From CAVQAH01 sp963784195 (lineage in GTDB: Bacteria; Acidobacteriota; Vicinamibacteria; Vicinamibacterales; 2-12-FULL-66-21): 64,000 nucleotides of DNA. A program made the translations under genes and the position numbers. The stretch covers positions 1 to 64,000 of the forward strand of contig CAWARA010000030.1 in the NCBI GenBank assembly GCA_963784195.1, read 5' to 3'. The notes under the pieces are model-generated. The model did not search any database, had not been told where the DNA came from, and saw only the letters and a list, made by a program, of their open reading frames with translations. This document shows, in pieces, positions 8,444-18,579 of the stretch (position 1 is the first letter of the stretch; each line of letters opens with the position of its first letter).

Positions 8444-10510
8444 ATGTGCAGGGGCACGCTCAGTGCAGCGCTGTGCTTCGCGGTGTTCCTGTCTCCGCAA
8501 CAAATGGCGGCCCAAAGCCAGCCGCTCGCCATCCTCGATGTGCCGTTTCTGCTTCAGGACGAAAATCTCTGCGGCGGCGCGGCCGCGGCGATGGTGCTGC
8601 GGTATTGGGGCGAGCGAGGCATCTCGTCGGACGACTTTGCCTTTCTGGTCGATGCACGTGCCAGCGGCATCCGCGGAGATGTCCTCGCGGCCGAGGTTCG
8701 GCGCCGTGGTTGGACTGCACTCGCATTCCGCGGCGATGATCGCTCCGCAAAGCAACATCTGGAGCGGGGACGCCCGCTCGTCGCCCTCATCGAAGACCGG
8801 CCAGGCCGCTTTCACTACGTCGTACTGCTTGCATGGGCGGAAGGGCAGGTGGTGCTGCACGATCCCGCGCGCGCGCCATTTCGAGTGGTTGCGGAGGCCG
8901 CATTCCTGACGACGTGGGGAGCGACCGACTTCTGGACACTGCTCGTCCTGCCGCATCCCGATTCGGTGACGCCGCCGCTGACGCGACAGGGCGACGCCGG
9001 AACCCCCGACGATGCCCTCCTCGTCCGATCGGGCGACGGGTGTGACGCTCTCGTCTCGCAGGGCGTGGGTCTCGCACATGCAGGCGATTACGGCGCTGCA
9101 GACGTGACATTGTCCGCCGCTCTGGCTCGGTGTCCCGCGTCGGCGCTGGCGGCGCGTGAACTTGCCGGGCTCCGTTTCGTGCAATCGCGCTGGGACGAGG
9201 CTGCTCAGCTCGCCGCTGTGGCTGCGGCACAGACTCCCGACGATGCCCCAGCGTGGCGTCTTCTCGCTGCCAGCCGCTTCATCCTGGGCGATCTCGAAGG
9301 GGCACTGCGAGCGTGGAACCGGATCGGCGAACCGCGGATTGATCTGGTCCGGGTGGACGGCCTGGATCGCACGTTCCAGACGGTAGTGCGCGACCTCCTT
9401 AGTCTGTCGCCTCGGACAGAGCTGACGGTGGCTGCGTTGCGGCGCGCCCGTCGTCGTCTTGCGCTGCTGCCCGCGGCGTCCGCGACGCGCGTCGGCTATC
9501 GTCCAATCGCGGGCGGGCTTGCCGAGATCGTGGCAGCGGTCGTCGAGCGGCCGCGGTTCCCGGGCCGCTTGGGACTCGTCGCGACCGGCGCACACGCGGC
9601 GATCGAGCGCGAGCTCCTGTTCGGTGTCGCCACGCCGATGGGCGGCGGCGCGCGGCTGGATTTCGGATGGCGCTGGTGGCAAGAGCGGCCGCGCCTTGGA
9701 CTGTCACTCAGCACTCCGTCAGCGTTCGGGCGTTCAGGCCTCTGGCAACTGGACGCATCCAGAGAGCAGCAGTCGTACGGCATCGGACAATCCGATAGCG
9801 AACGGATCGTCATGACGGATCGAAGACGCATCGCCTTGAGTTATTCGGACTGGATGGGGGCGGACACGCGCCTCGGGCTCACCGCAGCGCTCGATCGCTG
9901 GGACGGTCTAGGCCACTACCTCGCGATTTCCGGGACTGCCGAGCGCCGGCTTGCGGGCGATCGGCTGGCTCTGAGGGGTCACGGGGGACTCTGGCCCGCG
10001 CGTGGGGCGACAGCGTCATTCGCGGCTGGCGGAGTCGATGTCTTCTGGCGTTTCCTATCGACTTCGGAGTCGAGTCGTACCCCGCACCTGACCGCGCGGG
10101 CAGGGCTCAAGTCAGCGAGCACGGCAGCGCCGCTCGATCTCTGGCCGGGCGCCGATGTCGGTCACGCGCGCGACGTCCTCGCCCGGGCGCACCCCCTGCT
10201 CCGTGGCGGCGTCGTGTCTGGCGGCATTTTCGGACGGACGCTCGCCCACGGGGGAGTCGAACTGCAGGCGACAACATTCGCCCGGGGCCCCGCCCGTCTG
10301 GGGGTCGCGCTGTTCACAGATGTCGCCCGGGTGTGGCACCCGCTCCAACCCACCAACGCCGGCCGGAGCCAGATCGATGTCGGCATCGGGCTCCGTGTGC
10401 GGATGGCTGGCGAAGCGCGGACGCTTCGGATAGACGTGGCACACGGGCTTGGCGACGGACGGAACGCGATTTCGGCTGGTTGGCAACTTCCGTGGCCGCA
10501 CGAGCGCTGA
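8444..10510 (+). CDS. PA2778-family C39-like cysteine peptidase with TPRs and Omp85-like C-terminal barrel
   Basis: 688 residues in one uninterrupted frame. A signal-peptide-like N-terminus (1-23) leads into a papain-like C39 domain: catalytic Cys43 in ENLCGGAAAAMVLRYWG, His124 in RFHYVVLL, Asp140 in HDPAR. Residues about 195-310 are TPR-like helices (DYGAADVTLSAALARCPASALAARELAGLRF). From about 350 to the end the pattern is alternating beta-strands resembling an Omp85/BamA-type surface-antigen barrel, with VSGGIFGRTLAHGGVELQ, LGVALFTDVARVW, and a final strand IDVAHGLGDGRNAISAGWQLPW. Canonical PA2778 proteins are much shorter and lack a barrel. It is co-transcribed with the PA2779-like gene. 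The protein probably sits at the outer membrane with the peptidase in the periplasm. Substrate unknown. Confidence 0.8.
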   Translation: MCRGTLSAALCFAVFLSPQQMAAQSQPLAILDVPFLLQDENLCGGAAAAMVLRYWGERGISSDDFAFLVDARASGIRGDVLAAEVRRRGWTALAFRGDDRSAKQHLERGRPLVALIEDRPGRFHYVVLLAWAEGQVVLHDPARAPFRVVAEAAFLTTWGATDFWTLLVLPHPDSVTPPLTRQGDAGTPDDALLVRSGDGCDALVSQGVGLAHAGDYGAADVTLSAALARCPASALAARELAGLRFVQSRWDEAAQLAAVAAAQTPDDAPAWRLLAASRFILGDLEGALRAWNRIGEPRIDLVRVDGLDRTFQTVVRDLLSLSPRTELTVAALRRARRRLALLPAASATRVGYRPIAGGLAEIVAAVVERPRFPGRLGLVATGAHAAIERELLFGVATPMGGGARLDFGWRWWQERPRLGLSLSTPSAFGRSGLWQLDASREQQSYGIGQSDSERIVMTDRRRIALSYSDWMGADTRLGLTAALDRWDGLGHYLAISGTAERRLAGDRLALRGHGGLWPARGATASFAAGGVDVFWRFLSTSESSRTPHLTARAGLKSASTAAPLDLWPGADVGHARDVLARAHPLLRGGVVSGGIFGRTLAHGGVELQATTFARGPARLGVALFTDVARVWHPLQPTNAGRSQIDVGIGLRVRMAGEARTLRIDVAHGLGDGRNAISAGWQLPWPHER

Positions 10511-10641
10511 ATGTGCATCGAATCCGTGTTCGAGACGCAAGCCCTACTCAGCGGCATCTCTTCGCTCAGCGCAAATGCGCCCATTGATCTCTTCGATCTC
10601 TTCGCCCCCGACACCTTGAGGCATCGGTAAACTTCCCTCCC

Positions 10642-10660
10642 GTCAGCGAGAACGGCTGAC
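10642..10660. promoter_or_regulatory. Short inverted repeat upstream of sigma-factor gene
   Basis: Perfect 6-bp inverted repeat GTCAGC-N7-GCTGAC, about 30 bases before the likely ATG at 10691 and 130 bases after the end of the peptidase gene. It could be an operator or a weak terminator. There is no T-tract, so an operator is more likely, but a dyad this short could be chance. Confidence 0.25.
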
Positions 10661-10690
10661 AAATGACAGCACGTGAGAAAAGGCCATAAT

Positions 10691-11281
10691 ATGGCGGTAT
10701 CACCGACCACCCCTCGGGCGTCACCGCACTGCTGCTGGACTGGGGCCGGGGCGACGAAACCGCCCTCGAGCAGTTGATCCCGCTCGTTCACCAGGAACTG
10801 CACCGCATCGCCCGATGCTGCATGGCGGGGGAGCGGGACGGACACAGCCTTCAGGCGACGGCGCTCGTCAACGAAGCGTACGTCCGCCTGGTCGACGGCA
10901 GAGGCAGTGGCGTGGAACGATCGCGCGCATTTCCTCGCGGTGGCCGCTCGTGTGATGCGGCGCATCCTCGTCGACCACGCACGCGCGCGGCACTATCAGA
11001 AGCGCGGCGGCAATGCGGTACGGGTGAGCTTCGACGAGGCGCTCATCGTGACCGAGGAGCCGCGTCAGGATTTCGTCGCGCTCGACGAGGCGCTGCAGGC
11101 GCTGTCGCAGTTCGACGAGCGGAAGAGCCGGGTCATCGAGCTGCGGTTCTTCGGTGGGCTGAGTGTGGAGGAAACCGCCGCCGTACTGGAAGTCTCTGGC
11201 GACACGGTGATGCGCGACTGGAAATTCGCAAAAGCCTGGCTTCGCCGCGAGATGCGCGGCGGCGATCCACATGACGCCTGA
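10691..11281 (+). CDS. ECF sigma factor, TIGR02999-like (two frameshifts)
   Basis: Homology runs through three frames. The start MAVSPTTPR (ATG 10691) is in one frame. From about 10715 the second frame reads VTALLLDWGRGDETALEQLIPLVHQEL...SLQATALVNEAYVRLVDG. After about 10900 the third frame reads AWNDRAHFLAVAARVMRRILVDHARARHYQKRGG and the region 4 helix-turn-helix FGGLSVEETAAVLEVSGDTVMRDWKFAKAWL. Order and length match the roughly 190-residue ECF subfamily found next to Ser/Thr kinases. The last 11 bases overlap the kinase gene, so the two are coupled. Because the residues are well conserved on both sides of each break, the breaks may be sequencing or assembly indels. Confidence 0.72.
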
Positions 11282-14270
11282 GCGCTGGAAGCGAACCGAG
11301 GAGCTCTATCACGCAGCGCGCGCCCGGCCGCCCGGCGAGCGCGCGGCGTTTCTCGCCGAAGCCTGTCTTCACGACGAGGCGATGCAGCGGGACGTCGAAT
11401 CGCTCTTGAACGAGCCCGCCTCCGACGATGGGTTTCTCGCCGCCCCGCCCCTCTCCCTGCCAGCGCACATGGTCTCGGAATTCGTTCCGGCGGCCATGAC
11501 CGGTCGAACCCTTGGCGGATATCACCTGCAGCGATTGCTCGGTGCCGGCGGCATGGGCGAAGTGTACCTGGCCCACGACCCGACGCTGGGGCGCGACGTG
11601 GCGATCAAGATCCTGCCGCGTGCCTTCACCAGCGACCCCGATCGCCTCGCGCGATTCGAGCGCGAGGCGCGGATGCTCGCCGCGCTGAACCACCCGAACA
11701 TCTGCGCGATCTACGGTCTCGCGGAAGCGGACGGAATGCGGTTCCTGGTTCTCGAACTGGTGGAAGGCGTTACGCTCGCGGAGAAGGTGGTGGCCGCACG
11801 CGCGCAGTCGCGAGGTCCCGGCCTGGCATTGCGCGAGGCCTTGTCCATCGCGCGCCAGATCGCCGAAGCCCTCGACGTCGCGCACGAGAAGGGCATCGTC
11901 CATCGCGACCTGAAGCCCGCGAACATCAACATCACGCCTGACGGTCTGGTGAAGGTCCTCGATTTCGGCCTTGCCAAAGCGGTCCGCGGTGATGGATCGA
12001 ATCCCGGCATCACGCAGGCGCCGGACGCCACACGAGGACCGCAGCGTGACGGGGCCGTGATCGGAACGGCGGCCTACATGAGTCCGGAACAGGCGCGCGG
12101 CGTGGCGGTCGACAAGCGCACGGATATCTGGGCGTTCGGGTGCGTGCTGTACGAGATGTTGACCGGGCTGGTCACGTTCGCGGGCGACACGGTCTCGGAC
12201 TCGATCGCAAAGATTCTTGAACGAGAGCCGGACTGGTCAGCGTTGCCCGCGACGACGCCGTTGCCCATTCGGGGGCTCCTGCTTCGTTGCCTCGCAAAGG
12301 ATCCGAAGAAGCGGCTGAGAGATATCGGCGACGTCAAGATCGAAATCGACGCGATCGACGAGGTTCTGCCGGGCTCCGGCTTGACGCGAGCGCCAGCTCC
12401 GCTGACCAGGGGTGACAGGTGGTGGCTGCCGTGGATCGGGCTCGCTACGCTGGCTGCGCTCGTTGGTCTGTGGGAGGGCCTTCGGCCCGTGCCCATTGAG
12501 AACCCACTGCCCTCCGAAGGTTTCAAACTCATTACCAACTGGCCTGGCTCGGAAGGGCATGCCGAAATCTCGCCCGACGGGAAAGTCATCGCGTTCCTCG
12601 CCGACCGCGATGGAGAGGCTCGATCTCTTTACGAGCCAGGTGGGTACAGGCGTTTTCGAGAACCTCACGGACAGCATCGGGCGCTTGAGTCCCAACGCAA
12701 TCCTGCGCTGCACCGGCTTTTCTGGCGATTCGGCCAGGCTTTGGTTCAACGTCCAGCCACGGCAAAAGGTGGAGATGCCGTGGGCGGGTGGCACGCCTCA
12801 GCCTTTCCTCGTGGAGGGCGCTCACACACCGGCGTGGTCCACAGATGGCCGTCTCGTCTATTTCGACAATTCGCCGGGTGATTTCTTGTGGATGGCAGAT
12901 CACGCTGGCAGAAATGCCAAGAAGATGCGCATCGATTGGTCGGCCGCAGGCCAGGCGCCGCACAACCACAACGACGACGCGGCGCACAATCACAACATGG
13001 TGTGGTCGCCAGACAACCAGTGGATCTACTTCGTGCACGGGGTCGTGCACGACTGGAACCACCAGACCGACGAAATGGACATCTGGCGGATTCGGCCCTC
13101 GGGTGGATCGCCGGAGCGACTGACTTACCTGAACACCTCGGTGACGTTCCTGGCGATGCTCGGCCAGGACACGCTGGTCTTCATCGCACCTGAGGAGGAT
13201 GGGTTCGGTTCGTGGCTCTGGTCCCTGGACGTCGGGAGCCTCCGAACGTCAGGACAGTGGTGGGGACTCGACCGAGTAGCCCCACGGCGAATCCCTACGG
13301 GCATCGACCAATATACGTCGGTCTCTGCCAGCCGCGACCGCGGGCCCGTAGTCGCCACCAAAGCGAACCCCACAGCGAGCCTCTGGCGCGTGCCGATTCT
13401 TGCTGACGGACAGGCAGAGGAGGGCGACGTCGTGGAGCTGCAGCTTCAGACCGAACGGGCGCTGGCGCCGCGTTACGCGCGACGCGCCGTGTCGCCGATT
13501 CTGTTTTTCTTGTCGGCCCGCGGGACGGGCGACAGGGCGTGGGCCTTCAAGACGTCGGCGTTCGAGATTACCAAAGGCGCGGAAGGGCACTTGTCCGAGA
13601 CGCCGGCGCCGGCGCCTGACGGAAGCCGGCTGACTGTCGTCGTCAAGGAAGCAGGAAAACGGCACCTGGCGGTCATGAACCAGGACGGCCAGGGCTCGCA
13701 GATCCTGGCCGCCTCCATTGACATCCAAGGGGCGGCCGACTGGTCGCCGGACGGCGCCTGGATCGCAGCAGGAGGCCGCGACGCCGGGCAAGAAGGCTTG
13801 TTCGCCATTCCGGTGGATGGAGGGACGCCTCGCCGCCTCGTTTCCGGCGCGGCTACTGATCCGGTCTGGTCGCCGACCGGCGACTTCATGGTGTATGCGG
13901 GCCCGATGTCCGGGAGCTCAGCCGCGCGCGCGGCGGGCTCGCCGCTTCGGGCCGTGCGACCAGATGGCACGAAGCACGAGCTACCACTCGTTGGCGGCAA
14001 ACCGGGGCGCTGGAAGACCTGCGGGTCAGCCCCGGCGGTTATCGCTTCCTGGACCAGACGCATCTCGTCTACCGGCCAACCCCGGGGGCGCCGGACTTCT
14101 GGCTGTTCAACCTTGTGACAGGTGAGCGCCGACAAATCACACGGCTGAGCAACAAGGGAAGCCTGCGCGGGTTCGACATCACACCGGATGGCAAACACAT
14201 CGTGTTCGATCGCCAGCGACAGAACTCCGATATCGTCCTGATCGATCTGCCGAAAAAGTCGGCGCGTTGA
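11271..14270 (+). CDS. Transmembrane Ser/Thr protein kinase with PD40/WD40-like propeller (two frameshifts)
   Basis: The kinase domain spans about residues 84-370: glycine loop GAGGMGEVYLA, Lys113 in VAIKIL, catalytic loop HRDLKPANIN (211-220), DFGLAKA (231-237), APE-like AAYMSPEQARG, and WAFGCVLYEMLTG. A transmembrane helix follows (WWLPWIGLATLAALVGLWEGL), then an extracytoplasmic TolB/PD40 beta-propeller with repeats such as AEISPDGKVIAFLADRDGE, MVWSPDNQWIYFV, ADWSPDGAWIAAGG and DPVWSPTGDFMVYA. The frame breaks near 12617 (one extra base in DGE[g]LDLFTSQVGTG) and near 14008 (one G missing from a G-run); the last frame reads EDLRVSPGGYRFLDQTHLVYRP to the stop at 14270. The N-terminal segment before the kinase is the usual adaptor. 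It is paired with the overlapping ECF sigma gene. Confidence 0.85.
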
Positions 14271-14344
14271 GCGCTCATCGGCGTGTAAGGATCAATTGAT
14301 GGTTCCTCGGCTCCGCACTGTCACGTGTGCCATGAGCACCGGCC

Positions 14345-15165
14345 TTACCACAGGCGTGGCGATGAGCCCCACTCACCTGCCAGCTCGCAACGGTCGATAA
14401 GCCCATCAACGAAGCGCCGAAATAGAGAGGCGTCTGTCACGGAGGCCCTGATCTCCCCTCCAAACGTCAGATACGTGTTCGGCGCAATCTCCTCGACCAG
14501 ACCCGGGGACCCATGCAAGTCACCGAGATCTGACGCCAGGTAGTCACCGGCGAGACCAATCGATGAAATTGGTTGTAGTCGCTTGACGAACCGTGCGTCG
14601 CTCGAGCGTGACGACGAACCGCGAGTTCGTCGGATCCGGCAACATGGGTGCGACCCTCGCCTTGTACGTTCGCGTTCGCGCGTCGTCGGGAGGGCCGGGG
14701 CATCAGGCTGGCCGCGATGGATTTGAGCGCGTAGTTGCCGGAGAGGTCGGCGTGAGGAGCAAGCGCCTCGAGGGAAAAGTGAAGCCACCAGTTGGGATTA
14801 CAACGGGGGCAAATGGGAGGGAGCGCCCCCGTGGCGGGGCCGTGCCCATCCTTGGTGGCCCGGAATTGTGTCGTCTCGTCAAAGGCGCCGGTGAGGCGAA
14901 ACTCGCCGTTGGCGTTGGCGGTCGTTGACAGACCAGCCTGCGGACCGTCGACGACCTCCACTCTGGCGCCCGGGAGCCGTCTCCACGCGGCGTCCGACAC
15001 GGTGCCTGCCAGTTGTATTCCGGCCGGGGGAGGCGGGGGAACCGGCGGTGTGACTGGTGGCTGGCCGGTCGTTGGCGGTGTCGGTCCTGTTGAAGGCCCC
15101 TGATCGCACGCTGCCACCACCAGCGCGAACATCAAGAGGCAACATGTCGTCTGCGTTTTGCTCAT
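14345..15165 (-). CDS. Lipoprotein with carboxypeptidase-regulatory-like domain (two frameshifts)
   Basis: A lipobox LVVAAC ends the signal peptide of MSKTQTTCCLLMFALVVAACDQG, followed by a Pro/Thr-rich linker and a carboxypeptidase-regulatory-like beta-sandwich (IQLAGTVSDAAWRRLPGARVEVVDGPQAGLSTTANANGEFRLTG). Homology continues in a second frame after about 14700 (RTYKARVAPMLPDPTNSRFVVTL) and in a third after about 14606 (DARFVKRLQPISSIGLAGDYLASDLGDLHGSPGLVEEIAPNTYLTFGGEIRASV). The start is ATG 15165, with AGGAAGG upstream. It is convergent with the kinase gene and probably exported to the outer membrane. Function unknown. Confidence 0.65.
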
Positions 15166-15295
15166 CGTGTCCTTCCTGCCTGAGAAGCGGGAACAGACCA
15201 CGAGAACTTGCAGGACTGAACGCTGGTGGGAGTGGCGACTCGACCGCGGTAGGCGTGGTCTGCATGGCAAACCGTGAAGCGGACGCCTCATCGAT

Positions 15296-18283
15296 CTAGA
15301 GACGACGCGGCAGGTAGCGTAACCTATCGCGGATCAGCCCTGGCGGGTGAACGCCGCGGGGATCGCTGCTCTCAGCCTCCGAGAGTTCGCGCAGCAGCGC
15401 CCGCGCAGTAGTCAGATCGTGCGTCTCGAATCCTTCCGTGAAATTGACCGTAGATCCCGCTGAGCACCCGGCGCGCTTCGCTCGGCTTTCCTAAGCCCTG
15501 CCACAGTCTCGCGAGACTCGTCGACGCCCGTAACTCGAGCGCTCTCGCGCGTTGCCCACGTGCGATGTGGATCGCGGTGCGGAAAGACGCTTCAGCCTCC
15601 GTATGCCTGGCTGACATGTGCAACAGACTGCCTTGCACACGATGAAGCTCGGCTTCCCACCACCGCTCGTCGGTGCTCCGAACATCCTCGAATGCTTCCG
15701 CAAGGACCTCCAGCCCATTGTCAGAACGTCCGGTTCGCCCGCATGCCTCGGCGAGCAGGGACCGGTAGTAGGGGAGGCGCAACCGGGCGGTCGTCCGCAA
15801 CTCGCCGATTCCGTCGTGAATCTCCTGGACGGCCGTTTGCGCCTGCGCCCTGGGCAACGCGGCTCCAGCCTCCCAACACGCGGGCCCAGGCGGAATAGTA
15901 GGGAAATCCATGTTCGGTCGCGTGCGCGATTGTGGCCTGCGCCAGACGACCGACCTCACCGACGTCTTGCATGAATTGGGCGAGCATCGCCGCGTATGCC
16001 AGCGTGATCGTCTGGGTAAACGGGTGACCGAGGTCGGCTGCGACGCGGACGATTTCGTCGGCATGGGCGCGGGCACGCGCAGGAAAACCCTGGTGCCACG
16101 TCAGGTGCGTGCCCCAGATCCGGGCGAACAGGCCCAGGTCCATGCCGAACGCGGCAACGGCGGCGCGATGTTGCGCAGGATGGCAGAGCGCCTCGGCCAG
16201 CTCGAAATGCTTCCTGGCCGCTGTCGTGTGTCCGAGCGTAAACGCGGTTCCGCCAAGCTCCGCATGCGCCGCCATCCTGAAGAGTGAATCGCGCCGTCTT
16301 CGTGCGAGGACGAGGACCTGTCGGGTGAGCTCCTGCGTTTTCCTTAGCTCGCCCCGAACAACGGTCCCGGCGACCAGGCCCCACGTCGCCTGGAGCAACT
16401 GCGGTTCGTCGTCGAGTGCGACGGCCAGTTCTCGTGCCCTGGAGTACTGACGCGCCACATCCTGCGCTCCCCATCCCTTCGTCATCTCGAGCACCTGTGC
16501 AAGGAGCAGGGACAACGATGCTTCCTGCCGAAGGCGCGCGGGGCTGCCGGGCAGGCTCTCGACCATGTTGAGGGCGCGAAGGAGGTGGCCTTCGGCTTCG
16601 GCGTAGGCGGAGCGGTTCAGCGCGTTCCTGGCCGCCTGTTCGAGATAGGCGGAGGCTTTGGCGAAATCGCGGCCATGCTCGAAGTGCATGGCGAGCTCGG
16701 TTGCGATCGACGATGCCTGCACGCCGTGGCCGACTTCGAGTCGGCTGGCAATCAGGTGGTGGAGGCGGGCCCGGCGTTCAGGCGAGATCCTCGCATATGC
16801 CGACTCGTGAAACACGGCGTGACGAAACCGAAAGCGCGCTCCGATCGTTCCGTCCGGCCACGCAGCAATGCCATCCGCATCGAGGATGCGATCGCCGCGC
16901 GCCCAGGCCGCACATCGGGCTTCGATCCGCTCCGGTGATAGCGACGTACCGGCCGCTGCGGCAGCGACCGAAAAAGGGTCGCCGGCAACGCTCGCGCCCT
17001 CGAGTATCGCCTGATCGTCCGCCGACAGCTGCTCGAATCGGCGTTCGATGAACTGACGGACATTGAGCGGAATCGTCCGGGCTGTCGTCTGGAAATCGTC
17101 GCGTGCGGGATTCGTTCCGCTCGCCGACGCCGGCCTGGATCATCGCGTCGACGATGCTCACGAGGAACAGGGGATGGCCCCCGGTTCGCTGGTGGAGCAT
17201 GCTCGCGAGATCGTCGAGTGCAGAACTGGCGACGCGCCGATACCGCAAATAGGAGTTGACCGCGTCTCCCGGGAGATAGTCGAGCACGACCTCGGCGATT
17301 TGTGGCTGATGGCGCAGGTCCGCCAACAGAGCGCGGAGCACGTTCCCAAGCAGCAACGCCTCGACTGGCCGGTAGGTGGCGAGGATGAGCAGCCTGGTCG
17401 AATCACGGCGACGCGCCACGTATCCGAGCCAGCGGAGCGTCGCAACATCGCTCCAGTGAAGATCCTCCAGCACGAGCACCAGTGGCTCGACGGCGGCGAG
17501 CACCTCGAGAGCCTCGGTGAGCTCACGCAGCATACGCTCGGGACGAACCGGCGATGTGGACGGAGATCGAACTGCAAGCGATGGCAGATGCGCGAGCCAG
17601 CTCGGAGCATGCTCGCTGAGAACGCGGACGACGGATTCACCTCGGTCACGGCCGAGCCTCCCGAGCGCCTCGAGGATCGGCATGTACGCCTCACCGCCAC
17701 CGTATTGGTCGACGCACTGTCCCCGGCAGATCCGCACGTCACTCGCTGACGCGACCGCAGCGACGAATGCGTCGACGAGTGCGGTCTTTCCCATTCCAGC
17801 CTCACCAGCAATGAAGCCGATTCTGCGCGTCCCGTTCTGGACGGCCGCGTACCACTCGCCGAGGAGTCGCCACTCCGCCTGACGCCCGACGATGCCCCGT
17901 TGCTCTGGGGTCGTGAGCCGCTGGCGCGCAGCGGCCCGAGCCGCTCGCTCGTTCGTCTCCACGACATCCGCGACAAACCGGTAACCGCGTCCGTGTACCG
18001 TTTGGATGAAGCGGGGCGTGCGCGCCGTGTCGTCGATCGCGATCCGGATTTCACGCATGGCCGTCGTGAGCACGGCTTCGCTGACCGACACATCGGGCCA
18101 GACCGCTGACAGGAGATCGTTCTTCGCCACGAGTTGCTGCGGGTGGCCAACCAGGTACGCAAGCACGCAGAACGCCTTGTACCCGAGCGGGATATTGGCG
18201 TCCGACTTCCACAGGCGCTCATCCAGGACGTCGAGGCAGAAGGGCTCGAAGACGCAGTAGCGTGCCCTCGGCATACCCATCAT
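15296..18283 (-). CDS. OmpR-type winged-helix/AAA ATPase/TPR transcriptional regulator (three frameshifts)
   Basis: The N-terminal winged-helix domain (about 1-105; LGYKAFCVLAYLVGHPQQLVAKNDLLSAVWPDVSVSEAVLTTAMREIR and FIQTVHGRGYRFVADV) is fused to an AAA domain with Walker A GEAGMGKTALV and Walker B LVLVLEDLHWSD. A long helical TPR-like region completes it (YLEQAARNALNRSAYAEAEGHLLRALNMVES, ARKHFELAEALC, GEVGRLAQATIAHATEH). These are large signal-responsive regulators that read small-molecule or protein cues through the TPR part. Frames change near 17115, 15845 and 15440, with homology continuing each time; the last frame ends with RDRLRYLPRRL at a stop at 15296. Alternative starts are 18283, 18280 and 18274. 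The target is probably local and may include the haloperoxidase-like operon that diverges from it. Confidence 0.75.
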
Positions 18284-18387
18284 TCTCGCAGGTCATCGCC
18301 AGCCTGACACAGGTCTCAGAGCCTTCTCAGAATCGCCTCAGGATTTTCGGTCAACCCTTCGGCAACGATCGATTCCAGATTGGGGCC

Positions 18388-18579
18388 ATGCGACAGCAGA
18401 TGTCGGTCCACCGCTCGTTCGTGGTCCGGATCTATTCGGATCCCGGCCTCGCGGATCGCCGGATCCACGGGCAGGTCGAGCACGTCGTGTCAGGAAAGGC
18501 TGGCGAGTTTCAATCGATTGACGATCTGCTCCGGTTCATTCGGGAGGTCCTCATCACTCAGCCAATGGAGCGCTCATGA
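18388..18579 (+). CDS. Conserved small hypothetical protein
   Basis: A 63-residue protein (MRQQMSVHRSFVVRIYSDPG...VEHVVSGKAGEFQSIDDLLRFIREVL). The pattern FVVRIY, then GxVEHVxSG, then FxSxxxLLxFI looks like a compact alpha/beta fold and reads as a conserved family of unknown function. It starts at ATG 18388. The longer frame from 18262 overlaps the divergent regulator's start and is less likely. Its stop overlaps the next gene by four bases (ATGA), so it is translationally coupled to the haloperoxidase-like gene. Confidence 0.55.
   Translation: MRQQMSVHRSFVVRIYSDPGLADRRIHGQVEHVVSGKAGEFQSIDDLLRFIREVLITQPMERS

Noticed and set aside
8342..9682. Long minus-strand open frame (446 codons) opposite the C39-like peptidase gene
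   Set aside because: Low-complexity, Arg-rich translation typical of GC-rich antisense frames, with no domain or leader; the plus-strand gene is far better supported.
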